DNA from: Desulfobacteraceae bacterium
Lineage (GTDB): Bacteria; Desulfobacterota; Desulfobacteria; Desulfobacterales; BuS5
Reading direction: 5' to 3'
Assembly: GCA_030592105.1 (NCBI GenBank)
Contig: JAUVKE010000100.1
Location: 1-8,466 of the forward strand
Length of the DNA stretch: 8,466 bases
How positions within the stretch are numbered: the stretch's first letter is position 1; every line of letters starts with the position of its first letter. The translations under genes and the position numbers were made by a program. This document shows positions 1 to 6,745 of this stretch, piece by piece. Under the pieces are notes generated by a model that was not told the origin of the DNA, made no database searches, and saw only the letters and a program-made list of their open reading frames with translations.

Positions 1-9
1 CGTAGCCAA

Positions 10-55
10 AAAATTGCGATTGTTTGAGTGAGGCACGAACGAGTTTCGCAATTTT
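10..55. repeat. Imperfect palindrome, possible dispersed REP-like element
   Basis: A perfect 10-base inverted repeat, AAAATTGCGA at 10-19 and TCGCAATTTT at 46-55, encloses a second arm pair, GTTTG (22-26) and CGAAC (36-40), which pairs in RNA with one G-U wobble. The half-site TTCGCAAT occurs a third time at 88-95. No coding frame continues through: one frame from the left edge reads nine codons and stops at 29-31, and another stops at 25-27, so an upstream gene could end here but cannot be identified. There is no T-run after the right arm, so it is not a classic intrinsic terminator. The structure suits a REP or small palindromic repeat near the end of a gene. Whether it is repeated in the genome cannot be seen from one copy. 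Confidence 0.45.
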
Positions 56-199
56 GGAGGAGCAAACTTAGAAATTCAAGAAATTTATTCGCAATAGCGG
101 AAAAAACAATTAAACTTCCCGTATTTTCTTTTTTTACAATTTTCTAACCGGACACTACTGTTAAATAGCACTAAAAACCGTTTATTTTTTAATCTATTT

Positions 200-222
200 C
201 TTCCGGGCTTTTTTCCTGGAAG
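200..222 (+). other. Hairpin ahead of fliR
   Basis: CTTCCGGG (200-207) and CCTGGAAG (215-222) form an 8-pair stem with one G-U pair and a 7-base T-rich loop. It ends 29 bases before the fliR start codon. No T-tract follows on either strand, so it is not a convincing terminator. It could be a structured 5' leader or an mRNA-stabilising element for fliR. The structure is seen directly; any function is inference. Confidence 0.35.
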
Positions 223-251
223 AATCAAAACGAGATTATAAATTTTATGAG

Positions 252-1031
252 ATGGATGGTACAATAAATATTTCTTTACCCCAGATTCAGATATTCCTCT
301 TAATATTTTTGCGTGTGTCAGCAATCATGCTGATGGTGCCTGTTTTTGATAACAAAAGCATTCCTGTTCTTTTTAAGGCTGGGCTTATATTCTCCATAAG
401 TATTATTCTTTTTCCAGTGGTAAATATAAATGAAGATATATTTACATATAAACCAGTCTATTTTGCAATTGGTGTTGCAAGTGAAATTATGATCGGAGCA
501 ATTATCGGTCTTTGTGTAAAACTATTGTTCGCCGGAATTCAGCTTGCAGGGCAATTGAATGGGATTCAGATGGGTTTAAGTATGTCAAGTACTCTGGATC
601 CAACCATTAATGCTAATATTACTACAGTTTCTCAATTTATTAATATGTTTGCATTGCTGATATTTTTAATTACAAATGCTCATCACTTGATTCTGCGTGC
701 CCTTGTGGAAAGTTTTGCAATGATCCCTCCTTTTGATTTTCAACTCAATAAGCCATTAATGGAAATAATCATAAACCTTGGGGGAAATATGTTTGTCATA
801 GGCGTTAAAGTTGCCGCCCCTTTGATGGCAGTACTTTTGCTTGTAAGTGTGGCTTTTGCGCTGACTGCCCGCACTGCTCCCCAGATGAATATAATGTTTG
901 TGGCCATGCCTGTTAAAATTTTTGTCGGGCTTTTATTTTTGGGTTTTTTTCTTCCGTTGTTTGATACAATTTTTCAGCAGTTATTTAACAGCTTGGGAAA
1001 AGAACTTCTGCTTTTATTAAAACATATGTAG
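252..1031 (+). CDS. fliR: Flagellar biosynthesis protein FliR
   Basis: Inner-membrane subunit of the flagellar type III export gate, where FliR completes the FliP-FliQ-FliR channel for rod, hook and filament subunits. The 259-residue length is usual for the family. About six hydrophobic stretches are visible, roughly at 10-30, 38-56, 67-95, 127-147, 176-206 and 218-240. Family hallmarks are the VPVF stretch after the first segment (29-32), the segment around GIQMGLSMSSTLDP (104-117), and TARTAPQMNI near 205-214 ahead of the last membrane segment. The ATG at 252 is the first in-frame start; no good Shine-Dalgarno precedes it (only a weak CGAGA at 231-235). fliQ, usually directly upstream, is not seen in the 251 bases before it. 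flhB follows after 22 bases, so the two are probably co-transcribed. Confidence 0.96.
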   Translation: MDGTINISLPQIQIFLLIFLRVSAIMLMVPVFDNKSIPVLFKAGLIFSISIILFPVVNINEDIFTYKPVYFAIGVASEIMIGAIIGLCVKLLFAGIQLAGQLNGIQMGLSMSSTLDPTINANITTVSQFINMFALLIFLITNAHHLILRALVESFAMIPPFDFQLNKPLMEIIINLGGNMFVIGVKVAAPLMAVLLLVSVAFALTARTAPQMNIMFVAMPVKIFVGLLFLGFFLPLFDTIFQQLFNSLGKELLLLLKHM

Positions 1032-1053
1032 ATATAGATTCTCAGGTAGTATT

Positions 1054-2124
1054 ATGGCTGATGACAGCTTTCAGGAAAAAACTGAAGCGCCTACTCCAAA
1101 AAAACGGAGTAAAGCCAGGAGTGAAGGCCGGGTTGCTGTAAGTAAAGAAGCAGGTGCAGTATTTATTTTGCTTTTTGCACTGGGAGTATTCTATTTTGCA
1201 GGGGTCAAGATGCTTTTGGATCTTGATAATTTTATGCGGTTTATGCTGGAAAACCTTGCTCCTGATAAATTAAATATAGAAAGCATTACCAACTTATTAT
1301 TGCAGACTCTTAAGCAGATACTGTTGATATTAATTCCGTTATTTGTTGCGGTTATTATTGCCGCAATTGTTGGAAATATTGCACAATTCGGTTTTTTATT
1401 CACTTTTAAGCCCCTTGCCCCCAAAATGTCCAAATTAAATCCCATAAGTGGCATGAAAAAATTTGTTTCACTTAAATCCCTGGTGGAAGTAGTTAAATCC
1501 ATTTTAAAGGTGGGGATTATAGGTGGTGTCTCGTATGTAATGGTAAAAAAAGAGATCCCTGCATTTCCGGCCCTGATTCATATGGGTGTTATTGATATAC
1601 TTGCTTATATAGGGATAACATCATTTAAAATATGTATTTATACCTGTCTGGTTCTGATAATTTTGGCTGCGTTGGATTATGCTTATCAAAAGTGGGAGTT
1701 TGAAAAAAATTTAAAAATGTCTAAACAGGAAATAAAAGAGGAAGCAAAACAAACCCAGGGAGACCCCCTTGTCAAATCAAGAATACGAAAAGCTCAGATG
1801 GAAATGGCATTGCGCAGAATGATGCAGGATGTTCCAAAAGCTGACGTTGTAATAACAAACCCAACACACTTAGCCATTGCCCTTAAATATGATATTAAAA
1901 TAATGGCGGCGCCTAAGGTCGTTGCAAAAGGGGCCGGCATTGTTGCTGAGCGTATAAGGGAGATTGCCATGGAAAACAATGTCCCCATAGTGGAAGAAAA
2001 GCCCCTTGCGCAAGTATTATATAAAGTTGTGGAGATTGGAGAATCCATCCCTGCCGATCTGTACAAGGCTGTTGCTGAAGTACTGGCGTATGTGTACAGG
2101 TTAAAAGGAAGGAAAAAATTGTAA
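1054..2124 (+). CDS. flhB: Flagellar export switch protein FlhB
   Basis: Inner-membrane component of the flagellar export apparatus that switches substrate specificity from rod/hook to filament proteins by self-cleavage. The protein has 356 residues. Its cytosolic N-terminus has the typical EKTEAPTPKK opening (8-17). Hydrophobic segments lie near 32-52, 88-115, 148-165 and 188-210, followed by a charged linker and the cytosolic FlhB-C domain. The autocleavage motif NPTH is intact at 269-272, the same numbering as the Asn269-Pro270 scissile bond of Salmonella FlhB. The Ala-Pro-Lys-Val-Val-Ala-Lys-Gly-Ala and Glu-Lys-Pro-Leu-Ala stretches downstream are also typical. AGG at 1044-1046 lies 7 bases from the ATG. 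It is followed by a 100-base gap before flhA that holds a sigma-54 promoter candidate. Confidence 0.97.
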   Translation: MADDSFQEKTEAPTPKKRSKARSEGRVAVSKEAGAVFILLFALGVFYFAGVKMLLDLDNFMRFMLENLAPDKLNIESITNLLLQTLKQILLILIPLFVAVIIAAIVGNIAQFGFLFTFKPLAPKMSKLNPISGMKKFVSLKSLVEVVKSILKVGIIGGVSYVMVKKEIPAFPALIHMGVIDILAYIGITSFKICIYTCLVLIILAALDYAYQKWEFEKNLKMSKQEIKEEAKQTQGDPLVKSRIRKAQMEMALRRMMQDVPKADVVITNPTHLAIALKYDIKIMAAPKVVAKGAGIVAERIREIAMENNVPIVEEKPLAQVLYKVVEIGESIPADLYKAVAEVLAYVYRLKGRKKL

Positions 2125-2130
2125 TTACCA

Positions 2131-2147
2131 TTGGCATAAAAGATGCA
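2131..2147 (+). promoter_or_regulatory. Sigma-54 (-24/-12) promoter candidate for flhA-flhF-flhG-fliA
   Basis: TTGGCATAAAAGATGCA places GG at 2133-2134 and GC at 2145-2146, the 12-base offset required for RpoN promoters. Compared with TGGCACG-N4-TTGCW it matches TGGCA and TGCA; the two differences in the -24 box are C to T and G to A transitions. The predicted transcription start is near 2158, just before a Shine-Dalgarno at 2162-2166. It sits in the only sizeable gap inside the flagellar block. In Vibrio and Pseudomonas, flhA/flhF-class genes are known RpoN targets driven by FlrA/FleQ-type activators. No enhancer site was identified. Confidence 0.66.
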
Positions 2148-2172
2148 AATTTTCTTTGAAAGGGAGTAAAGA

Positions 2173-2241
2173 ATGATCAGATTGTTTAAATTAAAGTATA
2201 AAAACATCCGGGAAATCAGAAATAATGGAAACTGGAAGTAA
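2173..2241 (+). CDS. Possible 22-codon leader ORF overlapping the flhA start
   Basis: An ATG at 2173 is preceded by GGGAG (2162-2166) with a 6-base spacer, a better ribosome site than the one in front of flhA (GGGA at 2210-2213, 11-base spacer). The frame encodes 22 residues, starting MIRLFKLKYK and rich in Lys, Arg and Asn, and stops at 2239-2241. It therefore overlaps the first 17 bases of flhA in another frame. If translated, it would couple ribosome traffic to flhA initiation. The peptide resembles nothing I recognise, and its short length means chance is a real alternative. Confidence 0.35.
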   Translation: MIRLFKLKYKNIREIRNNGNWK

Positions 2242-4333
2242 CGCTGGAATCATTGATGATACAGGGATAATAGCAAAAACCGGTGAACTTATTTTGCCAT
2301 TTGGTGTGGTCATTATACTGGGTGTCATGATAATGCCGATTCCTCCTATTTTGTTAGACCTGTTTTTGTCCTTTAGCATTACAGTCTCTTTAATAATTCT
2401 TCTTGTGGGGCTCCACCTTCAGAATCCTTTGGAATTTTCAACATTTCCTTCGCTCCTTTTAATTGTAACCCTGTTCAGGTTATCTTTAAATGTTGCTTCA
2501 ACCAGGGTCATTCTCCTCCATGGAGATGAAGGTATTACTGCTGCCGGCAAAATTATTTATTCCTTTGGAAATTTTGTTGTTGGTGGAAACTTCCTGGTGG
2601 GGATTATAGCCTTTTTGATTTTGGTGGTAATTAATTTTGTCGTAATAACAAAGGGGGCAGGAAGAATTGCAGAAGTGGCCGCACGTTTCACGCTGGATGC
2701 ATTGCCTGGGAAACAGATGAGCATTGATGCCGATTTAAATGCCGGACTTATAGACGACAATGAAGCAAGGGAAAGAAGGGAAACAATTTCCCGTGAGGCC
2801 GAATATTATGGGTCGATGGATGGTGCCAATAAATTTGTTCGGGGGGATGCAATAGCCGGAATAATGATAACTGGTGTCAATATTGTCGGAGGCCTTACCA
2901 TTGGTGTTTTTCAAAATGGTATGACTTTTGCCAAAGCAGCTGAAAACTATACCCTCTTAACAGTGGGTGATGGATTAGTCTCTCAGATACCTGCCCTTAT
3001 TATATCGACAGCAGCAGGTATTATCGTAACCAGAGCCGGAACCAAAATGAATATGGGTAGGGAGATATCAGACCAATTGTTAAATAATTCCCGGGTTATG
3101 AAAATTGCAGCGATTATACTTTTGGGATTGGCAATTGTGCCCGGGCTTCCATTTTTACCTTTTTTTATACTTGCTGTTATTGTAGGGATTGCAGCATTCT
3201 TGATCACCAAGGAGCAAAAAGAAAGTGTTGCTAAAGATGTAGCAATGAAACAGAAAAAAGCTGAAGCAGAAGCTAAACCATCTGAAAAAGTTGTTCATCT
3301 GCCTCCCATAGATATTCTTGGATTAGAGGTGGGGTATGCCCTTGTCCCTTTGGTGGATGTGGAACAAAACGGAGAGGTCCTGGATCGGGTTAAAGCTATC
3401 AGGCGCCAGTTGCTCCATGATTTGGGAATAGTTGTTCCCCCCATTCATATCAAAGATAATCTGCAGCTTAAACAGAGTGAATATATGATTCTGCTTAAAG
3501 GGAATGAGCTGGCAAAAGGTGAACTGGTAATGAATAAATATTTGGCAATGAATCCTGGGAATGTGCAAGAAGGCCTTGGCGGACTAAAGACAATTGAGCC
3601 GACCTTTGGCCTGCCAGCTTACTGGATTAATGAATCAGAAAAGGAAAAAGCATTATCTTTAGGATATACTGTGGTTGATCCTGTTACCGTTATTACCACC
3701 CATCTTTCAGAAATTATTAAGCGTAATGCCCATGAGCTGTTAGGAAGGCAGGATGTCCAACAGATATTAGATAACCTGAAAGAATCAAATCCCAAGGTGG
3801 TTGAAGAACTTGTCCCCAATATCCTTTCATTGGGCGGAGTAATGAAGGTTTTGCAGAATCTGCTGATTGAGCGAATTCCCATTCGTGACATTTTAACAAT
3901 TTTGGAGACTTTGGCTGATTGGGCGCCGGTGACAAAAGATTTGATTATGCTCACTGAATATGTTCGCCAGGCTCTGGCGAGAACAATTACAGGATTGTAT
4001 CAAACTCCCCATGGTACGATCGTAGCCATGGTTTTTGAGCCTGATGTTGAAAAAGATCTTTTAGACGCAATTCAGCAAACCGACCAGGGAACCTTTTTCG
4101 CCATGGATCCTGGAGCATCACAACGGATAATGAATGCGGTAATAGATAAAATAGGGGTTTTTGCATCGTCACAGCTTCAACCACTGGTTTTATGTTCACC
4201 GGTTTTAAGGTACCATTTTAAAAAATTTGCTGATCGGTTTATCCCTGATCTAGTCGTACTTTCATATAATGATATTTTAAATGATGTGAAAATAGAAACA
4301 TTTGCGACCATAGGATATTTAAATGCAGATTAA
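2225..4333 (+). CDS. flhA: Flagellar export engine protein FlhA
   Basis: Core inner-membrane protein of the flagellar type III export apparatus. It couples proton flow to export and docks chaperone-substrate complexes through its cytosolic ring. It has 702 residues, normal for the family. The N-terminal half is a membrane domain with hydrophobic segments near 22-45, 48-66, 115-142, 205-226, 250-268 and 291-327. The FHIPEP family signature is intact at 147-170, with ARFTLDALPGKQMSIDAD at its end. The RGDA stretch puts an Asp at 208, the position reported as essential for proton coupling in Salmonella FlhA. A Lys/Glu-rich linker (328-355) leads to the cytosolic domain. The ATG at 2225 is the first in-frame ATG after a stop at 2192-2194. 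It overlaps a small leader ORF at its 5' end and flhF by 11 bases at its 3' end. Confidence 0.98.
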   Translation: METGSNAGIIDDTGIIAKTGELILPFGVVIILGVMIMPIPPILLDLFLSFSITVSLIILLVGLHLQNPLEFSTFPSLLLIVTLFRLSLNVASTRVILLHGDEGITAAGKIIYSFGNFVVGGNFLVGIIAFLILVVINFVVITKGAGRIAEVAARFTLDALPGKQMSIDADLNAGLIDDNEARERRETISREAEYYGSMDGANKFVRGDAIAGIMITGVNIVGGLTIGVFQNGMTFAKAAENYTLLTVGDGLVSQIPALIISTAAGIIVTRAGTKMNMGREISDQLLNNSRVMKIAAIILLGLAIVPGLPFLPFFILAVIVGIAAFLITKEQKESVAKDVAMKQKKAEAEAKPSEKVVHLPPIDILGLEVGYALVPLVDVEQNGEVLDRVKAIRRQLLHDLGIVVPPIHIKDNLQLKQSEYMILLKGNELAKGELVMNKYLAMNPGNVQEGLGGLKTIEPTFGLPAYWINESEKEKALSLGYTVVDPVTVITTHLSEIIKRNAHELLGRQDVQQILDNLKESNPKVVEELVPNILSLGGVMKVLQNLLIERIPIRDILTILETLADWAPVTKDLIMLTEYVRQALARTITGLYQTPHGTIVAMVFEPDVEKDLLDAIQQTDQGTFFAMDPGASQRIMNAVIDKIGVFASSQLQPLVLCSPVLRYHFKKFADRFIPDLVVLSYNDILNDVKIETFATIGYLNAD

Positions 4334-5762
4334 AAAATTTGAAGCAAAAGATATGGCAGAGGCATTCAGATTGATTAAAAAAGAATTCGGCCCTGATGCT
4401 GTGATTCTACATGCTAAAACTCTTGAAAGTAAAAGTACCATGTCCGGTTGCGGTAAAAAACCGGGGGTCATTGTTACAGCCGCAATTGACAAGCCTTGTC
4501 CTGTTTTTGCGCAAGAGAAAATATCAAAGGGGAAAAATAGTACTAAATTACAAACAACCAGGGGGGAAAAAGGTTTATCAAAAAAAGAGAAAGGGTCTGA
4601 TATGTTTAAGCCTGTAAAGACTTTTTTAAGTAACATCAAGGATGAAATCCATGATAAAAATGATTTAAATGCTGATAAAATACGTCAGGGATTATTGTTT
4701 AATATATTGTCACTGGAAGGCATTGATAAAGATATTGTGCAAAACCTTATTGATGATCTGAATATAAAAGGATTGCCGGAAGAATTGCTGAAAAAAACAG
4801 ACCCTGAAGAATCCCTTCCCATGATCCTTGAAGAATGCAAGGTGCTTGCAAAACCTGTGGAAATAGAACCAGGGGTACAAAAAATTGTCTGTCTTGCAGG
4901 ACCTTCCGGCGTTGGTAAAACCACTACGATTGCAAAAATTGCGGCTCATTATACAATAAAAAAACAAGTTAATGTTGGTATAATCAGCCTTGACGACTCC
5001 CGGATTGGAGCAATGGAGCAGATGGATATATATGCAAAAATAATAGGATGTTGTCTGGAAATAGCTTCAGATATTGATGAATTAAAAATCTCCCTTAAAA
5101 GATTGGAGCAATGCCCCCTTGTTTTAATAGACACCGGCGGTATTAATCAAAGGGATCGAGAAAATATAGATCGTTTGAAATCATTGCTAAAACCGATACA
5201 TTCTCTGGAAGTTCATCTTGTTCTAAGCGGAACTACAGGGCATATGGCTCTTGCTGATACGATAAGAGGTTTTAATCTAATCTCTGTGGACAGAATTATT
5301 TTTACAAAACTTGATGAGACAGATGACTTTAAAAGTATATTGAAATTTTTAATATTCACAAAAATTCCTGTTTCATATTTTACAAATGGACAAAAAGTTC
5401 CCTATGATATTTTGCCGGCATCTCCCAGGCTCATTGTTGATATGATTTTGGGAAGAAAAAAAGAAGAAAAGAATATTTATAAACTTGAACCACTTAAAAC
5501 CAGCAGAAAAAAGCAGATGAATCAAGACGCAGTCGATTCCATTGAATATTTTATTGCAGATATAAATCAAAATAATTTTCATTCTCCTGACTGCAAAAAA
5601 ATGGAAAAAATAAATTTCGAAAATATTGTTGTATTCGAGAATATTCAGGAGGCGATAGATAAAGATTTTGTTCCTTGCAAAGTATGTGCTTCTGTAGAGG
5701 TTGAAGCATATTACAGGTTTTTTATGACAGATAATAAAAAGGCTGCTGGTGAATACATATAG
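4323..5762 (+). CDS. flhF: Flagellar SRP-type GTPase FlhF with a C-terminal Ada-like zinc-binding module
   Basis: SRP-family GTPase that places the flagellum, usually at the pole, and works with FlhG. The N-terminal segment (1-55) has the family opening MQIKKFEAKDMAEAFRLIKK and FGPDAVIL. A Lys-rich linker (60-115), a helical N domain (115-180) and the G domain follow. GTPase motifs: P-loop GPSGVGKT (193-200), DDSRIGAMEQ (224-233) where most FlhF proteins have DTYRIGA, DTGG (270-273), TKLDE (328-332), and NGQKVP (355-360). The family normally ends near 378. Here about 100 more residues follow, including His420, Cys424, Cys452 and Cys455 (H-x3-C-x27-C-x2-C), a close match to the C-x3-C-x26-C-x2-C zinc site of Ada. 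AGGA at 4312-4315 lies 7 bases before the ATG, inside flhA; the genes overlap by 11 bases. Confidence 0.95.
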   Translation: MQIKKFEAKDMAEAFRLIKKEFGPDAVILHAKTLESKSTMSGCGKKPGVIVTAAIDKPCPVFAQEKISKGKNSTKLQTTRGEKGLSKKEKGSDMFKPVKTFLSNIKDEIHDKNDLNADKIRQGLLFNILSLEGIDKDIVQNLIDDLNIKGLPEELLKKTDPEESLPMILEECKVLAKPVEIEPGVQKIVCLAGPSGVGKTTTIAKIAAHYTIKKQVNVGIISLDDSRIGAMEQMDIYAKIIGCCLEIASDIDELKISLKRLEQCPLVLIDTGGINQRDRENIDRLKSLLKPIHSLEVHLVLSGTTGHMALADTIRGFNLISVDRIIFTKLDETDDFKSILKFLIFTKIPVSYFTNGQKVPYDILPASPRLIVDMILGRKKEEKNIYKLEPLKTSRKKQMNQDAVDSIEYFIADINQNNFHSPDCKKMEKINFENIVVFENIQEAIDKDFVPCKVCASVEVEAYYRFFMTDNKKAAGEYI

Positions 5763-5792
5763 GCTATATTCGTCATATGGAGATGGACGATA

Positions 5793-6695
5793 ATGAAAAA
5801 AAATAAGCCCTTGGGCAATGTAATAAAATTTTCAGGGAGAGCAAGGAGTACAAAATATCCTCCGGGTAAAAAGGAACCACCGTCTCAGAGCAAATTGACC
5901 AGAATAATAGCCATTACAAGTGGAAAGGGTGGAGTCGGCAAGACTAATATTGTTGCTAACCTTGGCTTTGCACTTAGTCTGCTGGGTAAGAAGGTTCTGG
6001 TCTTAGATGCCGATTTAGGTCTGGGGAATATGGATGTCTTATTGGGACTTGCCCCTAAATTTAATATATCCCATGTTATTATGGGTGAAAAAGAGATCTC
6101 TGAAATCCTTGTCAAAGGGCCTGGAGGTATGATGATACTCCCTGCAGCTTCTGGTATTTATGAACTTACACAATTGTCCCGGGAGCAGCAGGGCCGGATT
6201 TTTACCGAACTTAATTCTCTGATCAAAGATATGGATATTTTATTAATAGATACTGCGGCAGGAATTTCTTCCAATGTTATGTATTTCAACGTCTTTGCCC
6301 ATGAAATTATGGTTATTGCCACCCCTGAACCCACTTCTATTACTGATGCTTATGCTTTAATGAAAGTTCTTTCATTAAAATATTCCGAGAAAAAATTCAG
6401 GTTAATTGTTAATTTGGCAAGGAGCGTTCAGGAGGCAGGTTATGTTTTTAAACAATTGCAGCTTGTTTCCAATAGATTTTTGGATATCAGCATCGATTAT
6501 ACAGGGCATGTTTTAAAAGATGAAAGGATTCCAAAGAGTGTGAGAAATCAAAAAATAGTCGCTGAAATGTTTCCTGATACAGCGTCGACTCTCTGTTTTT
6601 TTGAACTGGCTAAAAAAATATGTAAACTCCCCCCCCCTGATCTGACAAAGGGAAGATTAGATAATTTATGGGAAATTTTTTTAAAAAATGAATAG
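5793..6695 (+). CDS. flhG: Flagellar number regulator FlhG (FleN/MinD-like ATPase)
   Basis: MinD/ParA-type ATPase that limits flagellar number and acts on FlhF; in Pseudomonas the orthologue FleN also restrains the activator FleQ. It has 300 residues. A deviant Walker A motif SGKGGVGKT is at 43-51, DADLGLGN at 72-79 and Walker B LLIDTAAG at 150-157. The basic N-terminal tail (1-36) carries GNVIKFSGR and lacks the DQAxxLR motif used by some FlhG proteins to stimulate FlhF. Near the C-terminus, codons 279-282 (Leu-Pro-Pro-Pro) lie on a run of nine C. GGAGA at 5779-5783 lies 9 bases before the ATG, in the loop of a small 5-pair hairpin (TCGTC 5770-5774, GACGA 5786-5790). It sits 30 bases after flhF and 50 before fliA. 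Confidence 0.95.
   Translation: MKKNKPLGNVIKFSGRARSTKYPPGKKEPPSQSKLTRIIAITSGKGGVGKTNIVANLGFALSLLGKKVLVLDADLGLGNMDVLLGLAPKFNISHVIMGEKEISEILVKGPGGMMILPAASGIYELTQLSREQQGRIFTELNSLIKDMDILLIDTAAGISSNVMYFNVFAHEIMVIATPEPTSITDAYALMKVLSLKYSEKKFRLIVNLARSVQEAGYVFKQLQLVSNRFLDISIDYTGHVLKDERIPKSVRNQKIVAEMFPDTASTLCFFELAKKICKLPPPDLTKGRLDNLWEIFLKNE
6629..6637 (+). repeat. Nine-C homopolymer inside flhG
   Basis: A run of nine C covers codons 279-282 of flhG in otherwise AT-rich DNA. One extra C would put TGA immediately after the third proline; loss of one C gives Leu-Pro-Pro-Leu-Ile and then TGA. Either slip removes roughly the last 18 residues. Mononucleotide tracts of this size can serve as slippage sites in phase-variable flagellar genes such as those of Campylobacter, but nothing here shows that it varies. 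Confidence 0.6.
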
Positions 6696-6745
6696 TACTT
6701 GTAAACTGGATTATTAACAAAAAAACAGGATAAATTGCAGAGCAG

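Noticed and set aside
30..50. GAGGCACGAACGAGTTTCGC as a sigma-54 promoter for fliR
   Set aside because: GGCACG looks like a -24 box, but the downstream GC is 16 bases from the GG instead of 12, so the spacing is wrong; the sequence is better explained as part of the palindrome.
133..166. TTTACA with downstream TTAAAT as a sigma-70 promoter for fliR
   Set aside because: The spacer is 22 bases and the 17-base-spaced hexamer TACTGT is poor; too weak in T-rich DNA.
85..324. 79-codon minus-strand frame across the region upstream of fliR
   Set aside because: Basic, low-information peptide overlapping the fliR start; nothing supports coding.
1794..2207. 137-codon reading frame on the minus strand
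   Set aside because: Antisense to the FlhB cytosolic domain, whose NPTH motif and full-length match are clear; no ribosome site and no recognisable protein.
4411..4617. 68-codon plus-strand frame within flhF
   Set aside because: Arises from the Lys-rich linker of flhF in another frame; no ribosome site or family character.
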